Shown: positions 31,566 through 39,928 of the stretch, piece after piece | How the letters are laid out: each line of letters opens with the position of its first letter | Position numbering within the stretch: position 1 is the stretch's first letter | Assembly: GCF_028281305.1 (NCBI RefSeq) | Contig: NZ_JANQKD010000111.1 | Coordinates: 1-39,928, forward strand | Origin: Pelagibius sp. | Lineage (GTDB): Bacteria; Pseudomonadota; Alphaproteobacteria; Kiloniellales; Kiloniellaceae | Length of the DNA: 39,928 nucleotides | Direction: 5' to 3' | Made by a program: the position numbers and the translations under genes | The notes under the pieces: model-generated | What the model was told of the DNA's origin: nothing | Seen by the model: the letters and a program-made list of their open reading frames with translations, nothing else | Databases searched by the model: none

Positions 31566-31904
31566 ATGCGCTTGCTCAGAGAGATCAAGACCCGCGCCAG
31601 ATCGGCGGTGCCCCAGGTCCTCGCGGCCTGCATGGTCGCTTACTTCGCCTATCACGCAATGAACGGCGACCGGGGCTTCTATGCCTGGATCATGCTGAAG
31701 CAGGAGCAGGCCCAGGTGATGGCCACGGCGGACAGCCTGCAGGACGAGCGCCGGCAGCTGGAGCGGCGTGTCGCGCTGCTGCGGGGCGCGACCCTGGACC
31801 CCGACCTCCTGGAAGAGCGCGCGCAAGCAATCTTGAATTACGGGGCGGAGCGGGATCATGTTATCTTCCTGGAACCCGCCCTGCAGCGCCGCCCGGCGCC
31901 CTGA
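31566..31904 (+). CDS. ftsB: FtsB/DivIC-like septum formation initiator protein
   Basis: The 112-residue bitopic membrane protein has a short basic N-terminus, one membrane segment (about 15-31) and a coiled coil (about 42-78, QAQVMATADSLQDERRQLERRVALL), then a LDPDLLEERAQAILNYG segment typical of the family. It probably works with FtsL and FtsQ at the division site. The position between eno and pdhA is the classic location of this gene in alphaproteobacteria. No Shine-Dalgarno stands before the ATG; a hairpin occupies that place. No other in-frame start fits before the membrane segment. Confidence 0.82.
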   Translation: MRLLREIKTRARSAVPQVLAACMVAYFAYHAMNGDRGFYAWIMLKQEQAQVMATADSLQDERRQLERRVALLRGATLDPDLLEERAQAILNYGAERDHVIFLEPALQRRPAP

Positions 31905-31935
31905 CGTCTGACCGGAAGAGCCGCCTCCTTTGGTC

Positions 31936-31975
31936 TTAACGTATATTGTGTTAATTCATAATTATGCAATATACT
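31936..31975 (+). promoter_or_regulatory. pdh operon promoter with nested palindromes
   Basis: TTGTGT (31946-31951), 18 bases, TATACT (31970-31975) is a plausible promoter for pdhA with a leader of about 100 bases. Nested symmetry covers it: GTATATTG (31941-31948) with CAATATAC (31967-31974), the 10-base palindrome CATAATTATG (31957-31966) inside the spacer, and TTAAC-N9-GTTAA (31936-31954). An AT-rich island in otherwise GC-rich DNA. Repressor binding is inferred. A CGCCGG-CAAT-CCGGCG hairpin lies in the leader (32024-32039). Confidence 0.55.
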
Positions 31976-32085
31976 TCAATAGATTAACCAAGATTGCATC
32001 CCTACATCTGTTGCGCTAAGCTGCGCCGGCAATCCGGCGGAGATAAACCGCCTTTGACCCCTTTGCGCAACGCAGGGAGCCCCCT

Positions 32086-33114
32086 ATGGCAAGCACCAAA
32101 GCGACAGCGTCGCGCGGCGGCGGGAAACGCAAAGCCGCCGCGGCACCGATCAAGGTTTCGGTCGAGGATCTCCAGAGTTATTACCGCGACATGTTGCTGA
32201 TCCGCCGCTTTGAGGAGAAGGCGGGACAGATGTACGGCATGGGCCTGATCGGGGGCTTCTGCCATCTCTATATCGGCCAGGAAGCGGTCGTGGTGGGCGT
32301 TCAGGCGGCCATGGGGCCACTGGATACCGTGCTGACCTCCTACCGGGACCATGCCCACATGCTGGCCTGCGGCATGGACCCCAAGGGCGTGATGGCCGAA
32401 CTGACCGGCCGCAGCGGCGGGTATTCCAAGGGCAAGGGCGGCTCGATGCACATGTTCAGCCGCGAGGAGCGCTTCTTCGGCGGCCACGGGATCGTCGGCG
32501 CCCAGGTGCCGCTGGGCACCGGCTTCGCCTTCGCCCACCGCTATCTCGAGGAAGACGCGGTTTCGATCACCTATCTCGGCGACGGCGCGCTTAATCAGGG
32601 CCAGGTCTATGAGTCCTTCAACATGGCCGCGCTCTGGTCGTTGCCGGCGGTCTACGTGATCGAGAACAACAAATACGGCATGGGCACCTCCATCGAGCGT
32701 TCCTCGGCCAAGAGCACCGAGCTCTACAACCGCGGCCAGGCCTACGGCATTCCGGGTCTGCAGGTGGACGGCATGGACGTGCTGGCGGTCCGCGAGGCGG
32801 CGGAGAAGGCGCTTGGGCATGCCCGCTCCGGCAAGGGGCCCTTCATCATGGAAATGCTGACCTACCGCTACCGCGGGCATTCCATGTCCGATCCCGCCAA
32901 ATACCGCTCGAAGGAAGAGGTGCAGAAGGTCCGCCAGGAGCGCGACCCCATCGAGCGGCTGCGCGGCATCATGATCGAGCGCAAGGTGATGGACGAGGAT
33001 CGTCTGAAGGCTTTGGACAAGGAGGTGAAGGCCATCGTCTCCGAGGCGGCGGATTTCGCCCAGACCAGTCCCGAGCCCGATCCGAGCGAACTCTACACCG
33101 ACGTTTACGTCTAA
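32086..33114 (+). CDS. pdhA: Pyruvate dehydrogenase E1 component, alpha subunit
   Basis: With PdhB decarboxylates pyruvate and transfers the acetyl group to lipoyl-E2. The 342 residues have a basic Ala-rich start, then the E1-alpha fold. The thiamine diphosphate motif runs from GDGALN (165-170) to ENN (193-195); phosphorylation-loop-like YRGHSMSDPAKYRSKEE is present, as in mitochondrial E1-alpha. GGGAG stands before the ATG. First gene of the PDH operon. Confidence 0.97.
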   Translation: MASTKATASRGGGKRKAAAAPIKVSVEDLQSYYRDMLLIRRFEEKAGQMYGMGLIGGFCHLYIGQEAVVVGVQAAMGPLDTVLTSYRDHAHMLACGMDPKGVMAELTGRSGGYSKGKGGSMHMFSREERFFGGHGIVGAQVPLGTGFAFAHRYLEEDAVSITYLGDGALNQGQVYESFNMAALWSLPAVYVIENNKYGMGTSIERSSAKSTELYNRGQAYGIPGLQVDGMDVLAVREAAEKALGHARSGKGPFIMEMLTYRYRGHSMSDPAKYRSKEEVQKVRQERDPIERLRGIMIERKVMDEDRLKALDKEVKAIVSEAADFAQTSPEPDPSELYTDVYV

Positions 33115-33189
33115 GGCTTCAAGACAGCTCCGGCTCCGCGCGGCGGCGCTGCCGCTCCGGCCACCGGATGCACTCTCCCGGGAGGGACC

Positions 33190-34575
33190 ATGCCAATCGA
33201 AGTACTCATGCCGGCACTCTCGCCGACCATGACCGAGGGGAAGCTGGCCAAGTGGCTGAAGCAGGAAGGGGACGAGGTCTCCTCCGGCGACATCCTGGCG
33301 GAAATCGAAACCGACAAGGCAACCATGGAGGTCGAGGCTGTGGACGAGGGCGTCCTCGGCAAGATCATGGTTGCGGAAGGCACCGAAGAGGTGCCGGTCA
33401 ACCAGGTGATCGCCGTCCTCCTGGAGGATGGTGAAGACGCTTCGGCCATCACCGTATCCGCAGCGCCCCCGCCGGCCCCGGCTGCCGCACCGGAAGCGCC
33501 GGCAGCCGAGGCCCCGCCGGCCGCAGCGCCGGTCGCGGCGGCGCCCCCGATGGCAACCCCGGCGGCCGCCGAGCCCGAGTGGACCGGCGCGACCGTCACC
33601 CAGACCGTGCGCGAAGCGCTGCGCGACGCGATGGCCGAGGAGATGCGCACCGACAGCCGCGTCTTCCTGATGGGCGAGGAGGTCGCCGAGTACCAGGGCG
33701 CCTACAAGGTCAGTCAGGGCCTACTGGACGAGTTCGGCGCCCGGCGCGTGGTTGACACGCCGATCACCGAGCACGGCTTCGCGGGACTCGGCGTCGGCGC
33801 CGCCATGTACGGTCTGCGTCCCATCGTCGAGTTCATGACCTTCAACTTCGCCATGCAGGCGATCGACCAGATCCTCAACTCCGCCGCCAAGACGCACTAC
33901 ATGTCCGGCGGCCAGATCTCTTCGCCCATGGTCTTCCGCGGACCCAACGGCGCGGCGGCACGGGTCGCGGCCCAGCACTCCCAGTGCTATGCCTCCTGGT
34001 ATGCCCATGTGCCCGGCCTGAAGGTGGTCTCGCCCTATTCGGCAGCCGACGCCAAGGGACTGCTGAAGTCGGCGATCCGCGACGACAATCCGGTGATCTT
34101 CCTGGAGAACGAGATCCTCTACGGGCAGAGCTTCGACGTGCCGGACAGCCCCGACTGGACGGTGCCCATCGGCAAGGCGCGCATCGCCCGGCCCGGCAAG
34201 GACGTCACCATCACCGCCTTCTCCATCATGGTGGGCAAGGCCCTGGAGGCGGCGGAGACCCTGGCTGCCGAAGGCATCGATGCCGAGGTCATCGATCTGC
34301 GCAGCCTGCGGCCCCTCGACACCGAGACCATCATCGCCTCGGTGCAGAAGACCAACCGCCTGGTGAACTGCGAGGAAGGCTGGGGCTACGCCGGCATCGG
34401 CTCCGAGGTCGCCTCCGTCGTCATGGAGCAGGCCTTCGACTGGCTCGATGCACCGGTGAAGCGGGTCTACGGCGCCGACGTGCCGATGCCCTATGCCGCC
34501 AATCTGGAGGCCCTGGCCCTGCCGCAGGCGCACGATATCGTCGCCGGCGCCAAAGAAGTCTGCTACCGCAGCTAG
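33190..34575 (+). CDS. pdhB: Pyruvate dehydrogenase E1 component, beta subunit with lipoyl domain
   Basis: The 461 residues combine an N-terminal lipoyl domain (1-86, lipoyl Lys43 in [11 protein letters not shown]), a Pro/Ala linker (about 90-128) and the E1-beta transketolase-like part (from about 135, [15 protein letters not shown]). The fusion is characteristic of alphaproteobacterial PDH and absent from mitochondrial E1-beta. A strong GGGAGGGACC ribosome site precedes the ATG. The lipoyl domain is nearly the same as that of PdhC. Confidence 0.97.
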   Translation: MPIEVLMPALSPTMTEGKLAKWLKQEGDEVSSGDILAEIETDKATMEVEAVDEGVLGKIMVAEGTEEVPVNQVIAVLLEDGEDASAITVSAAPPPAPAAAPEAPAAEAPPAAAPVAAAPPMATPAAAEPEWTGATVTQTVREALRDAMAEEMRTDSRVFLMGEEVAEYQGAYKVSQGLLDEFGARRVVDTPITEHGFAGLGVGAAMYGLRPIVEFMTFNFAMQAIDQILNSAAKTHYMSGGQISSPMVFRGPNGAAARVAAQHSQCYASWYAHVPGLKVVSPYSAADAKGLLKSAIRDDNPVIFLENEILYGQSFDVPDSPDWTVPIGKARIARPGKDVTITAFSIMVGKALEAAETLAAEGIDAEVIDLRSLRPLDTETIIASVQKTNRLVNCEEGWGYAGIGSEVASVVMEQAFDWLDAPVKRVYGADVPMPYAANLEALALPQAHDIVAGAKEVCYRS

Positions 34576-34599
34576 GCTGGCGGAAGAGGGAACGAAGAT

Positions 34600-35937
<1,338 letters not shown>

Positions 35938-35970
35938 CGGCCATCGCTCTGCACTGGAAGGGATAGCCCC

Positions 35971-36600
35971 ATGCGACGCCTGCCGGTCCTGCTGCTTGTC
36001 GTCTCGCTTGTCGTGCCGTCCCTGGCCCGCGCCGACGCGGCAGCGGTCGATCAGAGTTTCCAGGCCTACAGAACGGCGATTATGGCATCGGACGGGGCGA
36101 AAGCCGCGGCCGTCGTGACGCAGGGCTCGCACGATCTCTATCGCCAGTATGCCGATCAGGCTCTCACCCTCGATCGCAGCGGCTTGAATGCCCTGCATGT
36201 CATGGACCGCACCAACGTCCTGCTGCTGCGTCACAGCCTCGACCGGCCGCGCATGGAGACTATGAGCGGAGAGGAGATCATCGCCTTTGCCGTGGACCAG
36301 GGCTGGATCGGCAAGGAGGGCGCAGAACGCCTGCAGCTCGGCGACTACGCGGTTGCGGGCGACGCCGCGACGGGAACGGTCCTGGCCGCGGACGGCAGAA
36401 GGACATCCTTCCAGCTCCAGTTCCTGAAGGAAGCGGAGCGCTGGCGCTTGGACCTTGTCAGCATGCTGAACATCACGCGCACCGCCATCGAGTATTCGGT
36501 AAAGCAGTCGGGCATGACCGAGGATGAGTTTCTGTTCCTGGTGCTTGAAATCAGCACCGGCCGCAAGGCCGGCCCGGAAATCTGGAACCCGCCGTCATGA
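35971..36600 (+). CDS. Secreted protein of unknown function (first of a paralogous pair)
   Basis: I do not recognise a named family. The 209 residues start with a signal peptide (MRRLPVLLLVVSLVVPSLARA, cleavage near 21) and continue as an alpha/beta protein of about 185 residues that resembles NTF2/SnoaL-like folds only in size and in an early FQAYRTAIMASDGAKAAAVV helix pattern. It shares with the next gene: AYxxAL/I..D(G), LRH, the AVDQ segment, a WR-DLLS/LVSML strand and the C-terminal IWNPP. It follows pdhC after 33 bases and overlaps the next gene by 4 bases (ATGA), so it belongs to the PDH message. Confidence 0.85.
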   Translation: MRRLPVLLLVVSLVVPSLARADAAAVDQSFQAYRTAIMASDGAKAAAVVTQGSHDLYRQYADQALTLDRSGLNALHVMDRTNVLLLRHSLDRPRMETMSGEEIIAFAVDQGWIGKEGAERLQLGDYAVAGDAATGTVLAADGRRTSFQLQFLKEAERWRLDLVSMLNITRTAIEYSVKQSGMTEDEFLFLVLEISTGRKAGPEIWNPPS

Positions 36601-37241
36601 GACCACGCCTCTGGCTCGCGACCTTGTTGATCGGGTTGCTGCCCGGTGTCGCGCTTGCCGAGCCGGCGGCGGTGGCCGAGAGCTTTGACGCCTACAAGCA
36701 GGCGCTGGTGGAAGGCGACGGAACAGCAGCCTCGAGGCTCACGGCCTCCGACACCCATGCCTTTCTGGCGCAGACACTCGACCGGGCGCTGACCATGGAG
36801 GAAGCGGAACTGCGGGCGCTGCCGCTGCTGGACCAGATCTCGGTGCTGATGCTTCGCCACAACATGACGGGCGATCAACTGCGCGCCATGACGGAAAGTG
36901 ACCCGGTGGCCTATGCGGTGGACCAGCAGGCCTTCGACATGGAGGAGGTGCAGAAGCTGACGGCGGAGCCCTTCAGCGTGAACGGCACCCAGGCCCAGGC
37001 GTCGCTGTCCAACCTCAAGGGCTCGCCGATCCCGGTCACCGTGCATTTCAAGGAGGAGCAGGGCACCTGGCGCTTCGACCTGCTGTCCTCCATCGCGCCC
37101 TTCCGTGCGGTCTTCGATACCCAGGCCGGGCTGCTGTCCAAGCTGCAGACCAAGGACGGCAAGGGCGGGGCGGTACCGCTGATCATTCATCTCATCACCG
37201 GGCGCGCGCCCGATGCGAACATCTGGAACCCGCCGGGCTGA
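36597..37241 (+). CDS. Secreted protein of unknown function (second of the paralogous pair)
   Basis: The 214 residues have a signal peptide (cleavage near GVALA, 20). The mature part aligns by eye with the previous protein: ESFDAYKQALVEGDGTAASRL, LMLRHNMTGDQLRAMT, AYAVDQQ, GTWRFDLLSS and the C-terminal ITGRAPDANIWNPPG. This is a tandem duplication. It starts within the stop of the first copy and lies 20 bases before the lpd start. A periplasmic location inside a cytoplasmic-enzyme operon is unexpected. Function unknown. Confidence 0.85.
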   Translation: MRPRLWLATLLIGLLPGVALAEPAAVAESFDAYKQALVEGDGTAASRLTASDTHAFLAQTLDRALTMEEAELRALPLLDQISVLMLRHNMTGDQLRAMTESDPVAYAVDQQAFDMEEVQKLTAEPFSVNGTQAQASLSNLKGSPIPVTVHFKEEQGTWRFDLLSSIAPFRAVFDTQAGLLSKLQTKDGKGGAVPLIIHLITGRAPDANIWNPPG

Positions 37242-37261
37242 TCCGGCGTTTGGAGGGTACT

Positions 37262-38665
37262 GTGGCTGATACGAACTTCGATCTGGTTGTCGTCGGCGGC
37301 GGGCCGGGCGGCTATGTGGCGGCGATCCGCGCCGCGCAGCTCAAGATGAAGGTCTGCGTCGTCGAGCGGGAGCATCTGGGCGGCATCTGCCTGAACTGGG
37401 GCTGCATACCGACCAAGGCGCTCCTGCGCTCGGCCGAGATCTATCACTACATGCAGCACGCCGATGCCTATGGGCTCTCCGCCAACGGCGTCGGCTTCGA
37501 CCTCGGCAAGGTGGTGCAGCGCTCGCGCGCCGTCTCCAAGCAGCTCAACGGCGGCGTCGGCCACCTTCTGAAGAAGAACAAGGTGACGGTGATCGACGGC
37601 GAGGCCAAGCTGAACGGCCCGGGTAAGCTGAGCGTCTCCAAGGACGGCAAGAAGATCAGCGACCTGACGGCGCCGCACATCATCCTGGCGACCGGCGCGC
37701 GTCCGCGCGCTCTGCCGGGGATCGAGCCGGACAAGAAGCTGATCTGGACCTATTTCGAGGCCATGGTGCCGGAGACCATGCCCAAGAGCCTGCTCGTTAT
37801 CGGCTCGGGCGCCATCGGCATCGAGTTCGCCTCCTTCTTCCGGTCCATGGGGTCCGATGTGACTGTCGTCGAGGTGATGCCGCAGGTCATGCCGGTGGAG
37901 GACGAGGAGATTTCCAAGCATGCCCGCAAGCAGTTCGAGAAGCAGGGCATCAAGATCATGACCGAGACAAAGGTGACAGCGGTGAAGAAGAACGGCGACA
38001 ACGTCACCGCAACCATCGAGGACAAGGCCGGCAAGACCTCCCAACTCACCGTCGACCGGGTGATCTCCGCCGTCGGCGTGCAGGGCAACATTGAGAACAT
38101 CGGCCTGGAAACCACCAAGGTCAAAACCGACCGCGGCTGCATCGTCATCGACGAGTACGGCCGCACGGCCGAGCCCGGCATCTATGCCATCGGCGATGTG
38201 GCGGGCCCGCCCATGCTGGCCCACAAGGCCGAGCACGAGGGCGTGATCTGCGTCGAGAAGATCGCCGGCCTCAACGACGTCCATCCGATGAAGAAGGAGC
38301 AGATCCCCGGCTGCACCTACTGCAACCCTCAGGTCGCCAGCGTCGGCCTGACCGAAAAGCGCGCCAAGGAGGCCGGCCACGACATCAAGGTCGGGCGCTT
38401 CCCCTTCATCGGCAACGGCAAGGCCATCGCCCTGGGCGAGCCGGAGGGCATGGTGAAGACCATCTTCGACGCCAAGACCGGCCAGCTTCTGGGTGCCCAT
38501 ATGGTCGGCGCCGAGGTGACCGAGCTGATTCAGGGCTACGTGGTGGCCATGGGACTGGAGACGACGGAGGCGGAGCTGATGCACACCGTCTTCCCGCACC
38601 CGACCCTCTCGGAAATGATGCACGAGTCGGTCCTTGATGCCTACGACCGTGTCATCCATATGTAG
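37262..38665 (+). CDS. lpd: Dihydrolipoyl dehydrogenase (E3)
   Basis: Reoxidises dihydrolipoamide with NAD. 467 residues. FAD site GGGPGGYVAA near 12-21, redox-active Cys43 and Cys48 in GGICLNWGCIPTKALL, NAD fold VIGSGAIGIEFASFF, second FAD motif GIYAIGDVAG, catalytic His446 and Glu451 in FPHPTLSEMMHE. I chose GTG at 37262 because GGAGG (37252-37256) sits 5 bases before it; a TTG at 37250 in the same frame would swallow that site. It closes the PDH enzyme set. Confidence 0.97.
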   Translation: MADTNFDLVVVGGGPGGYVAAIRAAQLKMKVCVVEREHLGGICLNWGCIPTKALLRSAEIYHYMQHADAYGLSANGVGFDLGKVVQRSRAVSKQLNGGVGHLLKKNKVTVIDGEAKLNGPGKLSVSKDGKKISDLTAPHIILATGARPRALPGIEPDKKLIWTYFEAMVPETMPKSLLVIGSGAIGIEFASFFRSMGSDVTVVEVMPQVMPVEDEEISKHARKQFEKQGIKIMTETKVTAVKKNGDNVTATIEDKAGKTSQLTVDRVISAVGVQGNIENIGLETTKVKTDRGCIVIDEYGRTAEPGIYAIGDVAGPPMLAHKAEHEGVICVEKIAGLNDVHPMKKEQIPGCTYCNPQVASVGLTEKRAKEAGHDIKVGRFPFIGNGKAIALGEPEGMVKTIFDAKTGQLLGAHMVGAEVTELIQGYVVAMGLETTEAELMHTVFPHPTLSEMMHESVLDAYDRVIHM

Positions 38666-38674
38666 TAATTAGAA

Positions 38675-39079
38675 ATGTGGACCGTTCAAGACAGCGAAAT
38701 CCTAAGGAATTACGCTATTGTATTTGGAGGGATTTTGGGGATCGGCATTGCTTGGTGGCGCGGCTTGGCGGCGAGCCGTCAAGCGAAGTCATCTTCCGAT
38801 CAGGTCGAGATTTCCAGAAGGGATCACATTTCTGAGCTTTTCTCGAAATCCATAGAACAGCTGTCCAATCAACGCGCCGACATTCGGTTGGGAGCTGTTT
38901 ACACGTTAAAGCGAATAGGTGAAGAATTCCCTGAATATAAAACACCAGTCGCTAACGTATTTTCATTCTTTATAAGAAATACTTCGATTGCGGATCAAGA
39001 CGAACCGGGTGGTATAAGTAAAGATGTTGCGGAGGCGCTAGATTATTTATGGCAGGTGACGGAGCCGGTGCGCGACTAA
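38675..39079 (+). CDS. Membrane-anchored N-terminal half of a split pentapeptide-repeat protein
   Basis: The 134 residues have one membrane helix (about 11-28, NYAIVFGGILGIGIAWW), a RQAKSSSDQVEISRRDHISELFSKSIEQLSN-type helix region and RLGAVYTLKRIGEEFPEYKTPVANVFSFFIR. In the single-chain pentapeptide-repeat proteins I know, this module (membrane anchor, then xRLGAIYALERI helix) is directly followed by the repeats; here the repeats start in a separate ORF 7 bases later in another frame. GC is visibly lower than in lpd and lipA, so the pair is probably foreign. Start codon weakly supported (no clear ribosome site). Confidence 0.7.
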   Translation: MWTVQDSEILRNYAIVFGGILGIGIAWWRGLAASRQAKSSSDQVEISRRDHISELFSKSIEQLSNQRADIRLGAVYTLKRIGEEFPEYKTPVANVFSFFIRNTSIADQDEPGGISKDVAEALDYLWQVTEPVRD

Positions 39080-39086
39080 GGAGAGC

Positions 39087-39689
39087 ATGGTGACTGTTGT
39101 TGAATCTGCTGCAAAGGGCTTGTCGCATACGCAGGAGATAATCATAGATCTCCGTGGTGCGAAGCTGCCCGGGGCTTACCTTCCTGGGGCAAACTTCGTC
39201 AAAGGTCGGTTGTCCGAAGCCGACCTTCGTGAGGCCAACCTGAGCAAAGCGCTTCTCACCGACGCTGATTTCCAAAAGGCTAATTTGCGAGGGGCAAACC
39301 TAGCTGGTGCCAATTTGCGAGGGGCAAATCTTTCTGGTGCAAACCTTAGTGGTGCAAGTTTGGAAGGCGCGGATTTGACCGGGGCTGACTTAAGTGGCAC
39401 CGATCTTTCAGAAGTGGACCTTCGAAACGTCACTTTGACATCAGCAAGATTGGAGCCTGGGAGCCTCCGAGGGGCGAAAATCCAGGGAGTGAATGTATCT
39501 AGTTCAGAGCATTTGTCAGGGTACATTCTAGCGGAAGCGAGATCTGATAAGACAACAAGGTTCTCTGCGCGCCAGCTAAAAGAAATAATGGAAAGAGTTC
39601 GCTTTGAGGCGGATCAAGAAGAGGATGCACTTGCGGCTCGGTATGCACTCCGCAGGGAGCCAGAGAAAAACAGGAACGAAGATGACTGA
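39087..39689 (+). CDS. Pentapeptide-repeat protein (repeat half of split pair)
   Basis: The 200 residues contain about 14-16 consecutive A(D/N)LxX repeats between residues 24 and 120 ([18 protein letters not shown], then [20 protein letters not shown]), predicting a right-handed quadrilateral beta-helix, followed by a charged helical tail. Some family members mimic DNA and protect gyrase; most have no known role. AAGGAG precedes the ATG, overlapping the stop of the first half. The 3' end overlaps the lipA start by 8 bases, so it is embedded in the PDH-lipA message. Low GC like its partner. Confidence 0.85.
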   Translation: MVTVVESAAKGLSHTQEIIIDLRGAKLPGAYLPGANFVKGRLSEADLREANLSKALLTDADFQKANLRGANLAGANLRGANLSGANLSGASLEGADLTGADLSGTDLSEVDLRNVTLTSARLEPGSLRGAKIQGVNVSSSEHLSGYILAEARSDKTTRFSARQLKEIMERVRFEADQEEDALAARYALRREPEKNRNEDD

Positions 39690-39928
39690 TGCTCACCGGG
39701 TCCGCCATCCTGAGAAGGCCCACAAGCCGGACCAGGAGGTGAAGCGCAAGCCGGCCTGGATCCGGGTCAAGGCGCCGGTCTCCAAGGAGTACCACGCGAC
39801 CCGCCAGATCGTGCGCGACCACAAGCTGAACACGGTCTGCGAGGAGGCGGCCTGCCCCAACATCGGGGAGTGCTGGGCCCAGCGCCACGCCACCATGATG
39901 ATCATGGGGGAGATCTGCACCCGCGCCT
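39682..39928 (+). CDS. lipA: Lipoyl synthase LipA (3' end outside window)
   Basis: Radical-SAM enzyme that inserts sulfur into octanoyl groups on the lipoyl domains of E2 and, here, also E1-beta. The first 82 residues are visible, with [26 protein letters not shown] (Cys-x4-Cys-x5-Cys, the auxiliary iron-sulfur cluster) and [10 protein letters not shown], just before the radical-SAM cluster motif. Start ATG 39682 with GGAACGAAG in front, inside the end of the pentapeptide gene. The lpd-lipA succession is normal in alphaproteobacteria, apart from the inserted pair. Confidence 0.95.
   Translation, partial: MTDAHRVRHPEKAHKPDQEVKRKPAWIRVKAPVSKEYHATRQIVRDHKLNTVCEEAACPNIGECWAQRHATMMIMGEICTRA

Noticed and set aside
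37250..37261. TTG start for lpd
   Set aside because: It would place the GGAGG ribosome site inside the coding region; GTG at 37262 has ideal spacing.

Overview
The window is a GC-rich chromosomal segment from an alphaproteobacterium, most plausibly of the Rhodospirillales in the broad sense (inference). The grounds are: the alphaproteobacterial LexA operator GTTC-N7-GTTC in front of lexA; a pyruvate dehydrogenase whose E1-beta carries its own lipoyl domain; a ComEC without a metallo-beta-lactamase tail; and a gene order (lpxI-lpxB, gltA, gltX, comEC, lexA-moeA-moaC-trpCDG, trpE-ppiD, tpiA-secG-pyrG, eno-ftsB, pdhABC-lpd-lipA) that I know from Rhodospirillum-like genomes. There are no rRNA or tRNA genes, no IS element and no CRISPR array.

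Layout. 1-1972: end of the lipid A block (lpxI cut by the window edge, lpxB). 2014-4848, minus strand: gltX and gltA, each with a plausible sigma-70 promoter. 5039-7234: comEC, convergent with lexA. 7238-12420, minus strand: trpG-trpD-trpC-moaC-moeA, very tightly packed, then lexA with its own promoter and SOS box. 12421-19743: an accessory segment that separates trpG from trpE. It holds a CueR-type MerR regulator with its operator dyad, a divergent polysaccharide deacetylase, a divergently arranged periplasmic binding protein and orphan histidine kinase, an AraC-GNAT pair divergent from a LysE exporter, a 26-codon ORF with a perfect extended Shine-Dalgarno, and a glutathione S-transferase. 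19744-23150, minus strand: trpE and ppiD. 23457-26776: tpiA, secG, pyrG. 26841-27701: kdsA, facing the opposite way and of the metal-independent (Asn) type. 28138-29922: a methyl-accepting chemotaxis protein. 30129-31904: eno and a FtsB-like protein. 32086 to the end: pdhA-pdhB-pdhC, two tandem paralogous secreted proteins of unknown function, lpd, a low-GC split pentapeptide-repeat pair, and the start of lipA.

How the genes work together. Enolase, PDH (E1, E2, E3), lipoyl synthase and citrate synthase link lower glycolysis to the TCA cycle. lpxI, lpxB and kdsA serve lipid A/Kdo synthesis. trpCDEG and moaC/moeA make tryptophan and molybdenum cofactor. LexA controls the SOS response.

The backbone is ordinary. 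The less explained items are the small ORF at 18873-18953, the secreted paralogue pair inside the PDH operon, the split pentapeptide cassette between lpd and lipA, the kdsA type and orientation, and several repeat or palindrome arrays in promoter regions. I did not find a convincing new multi-gene system. The small ORF and the secreted pair are the best leads.
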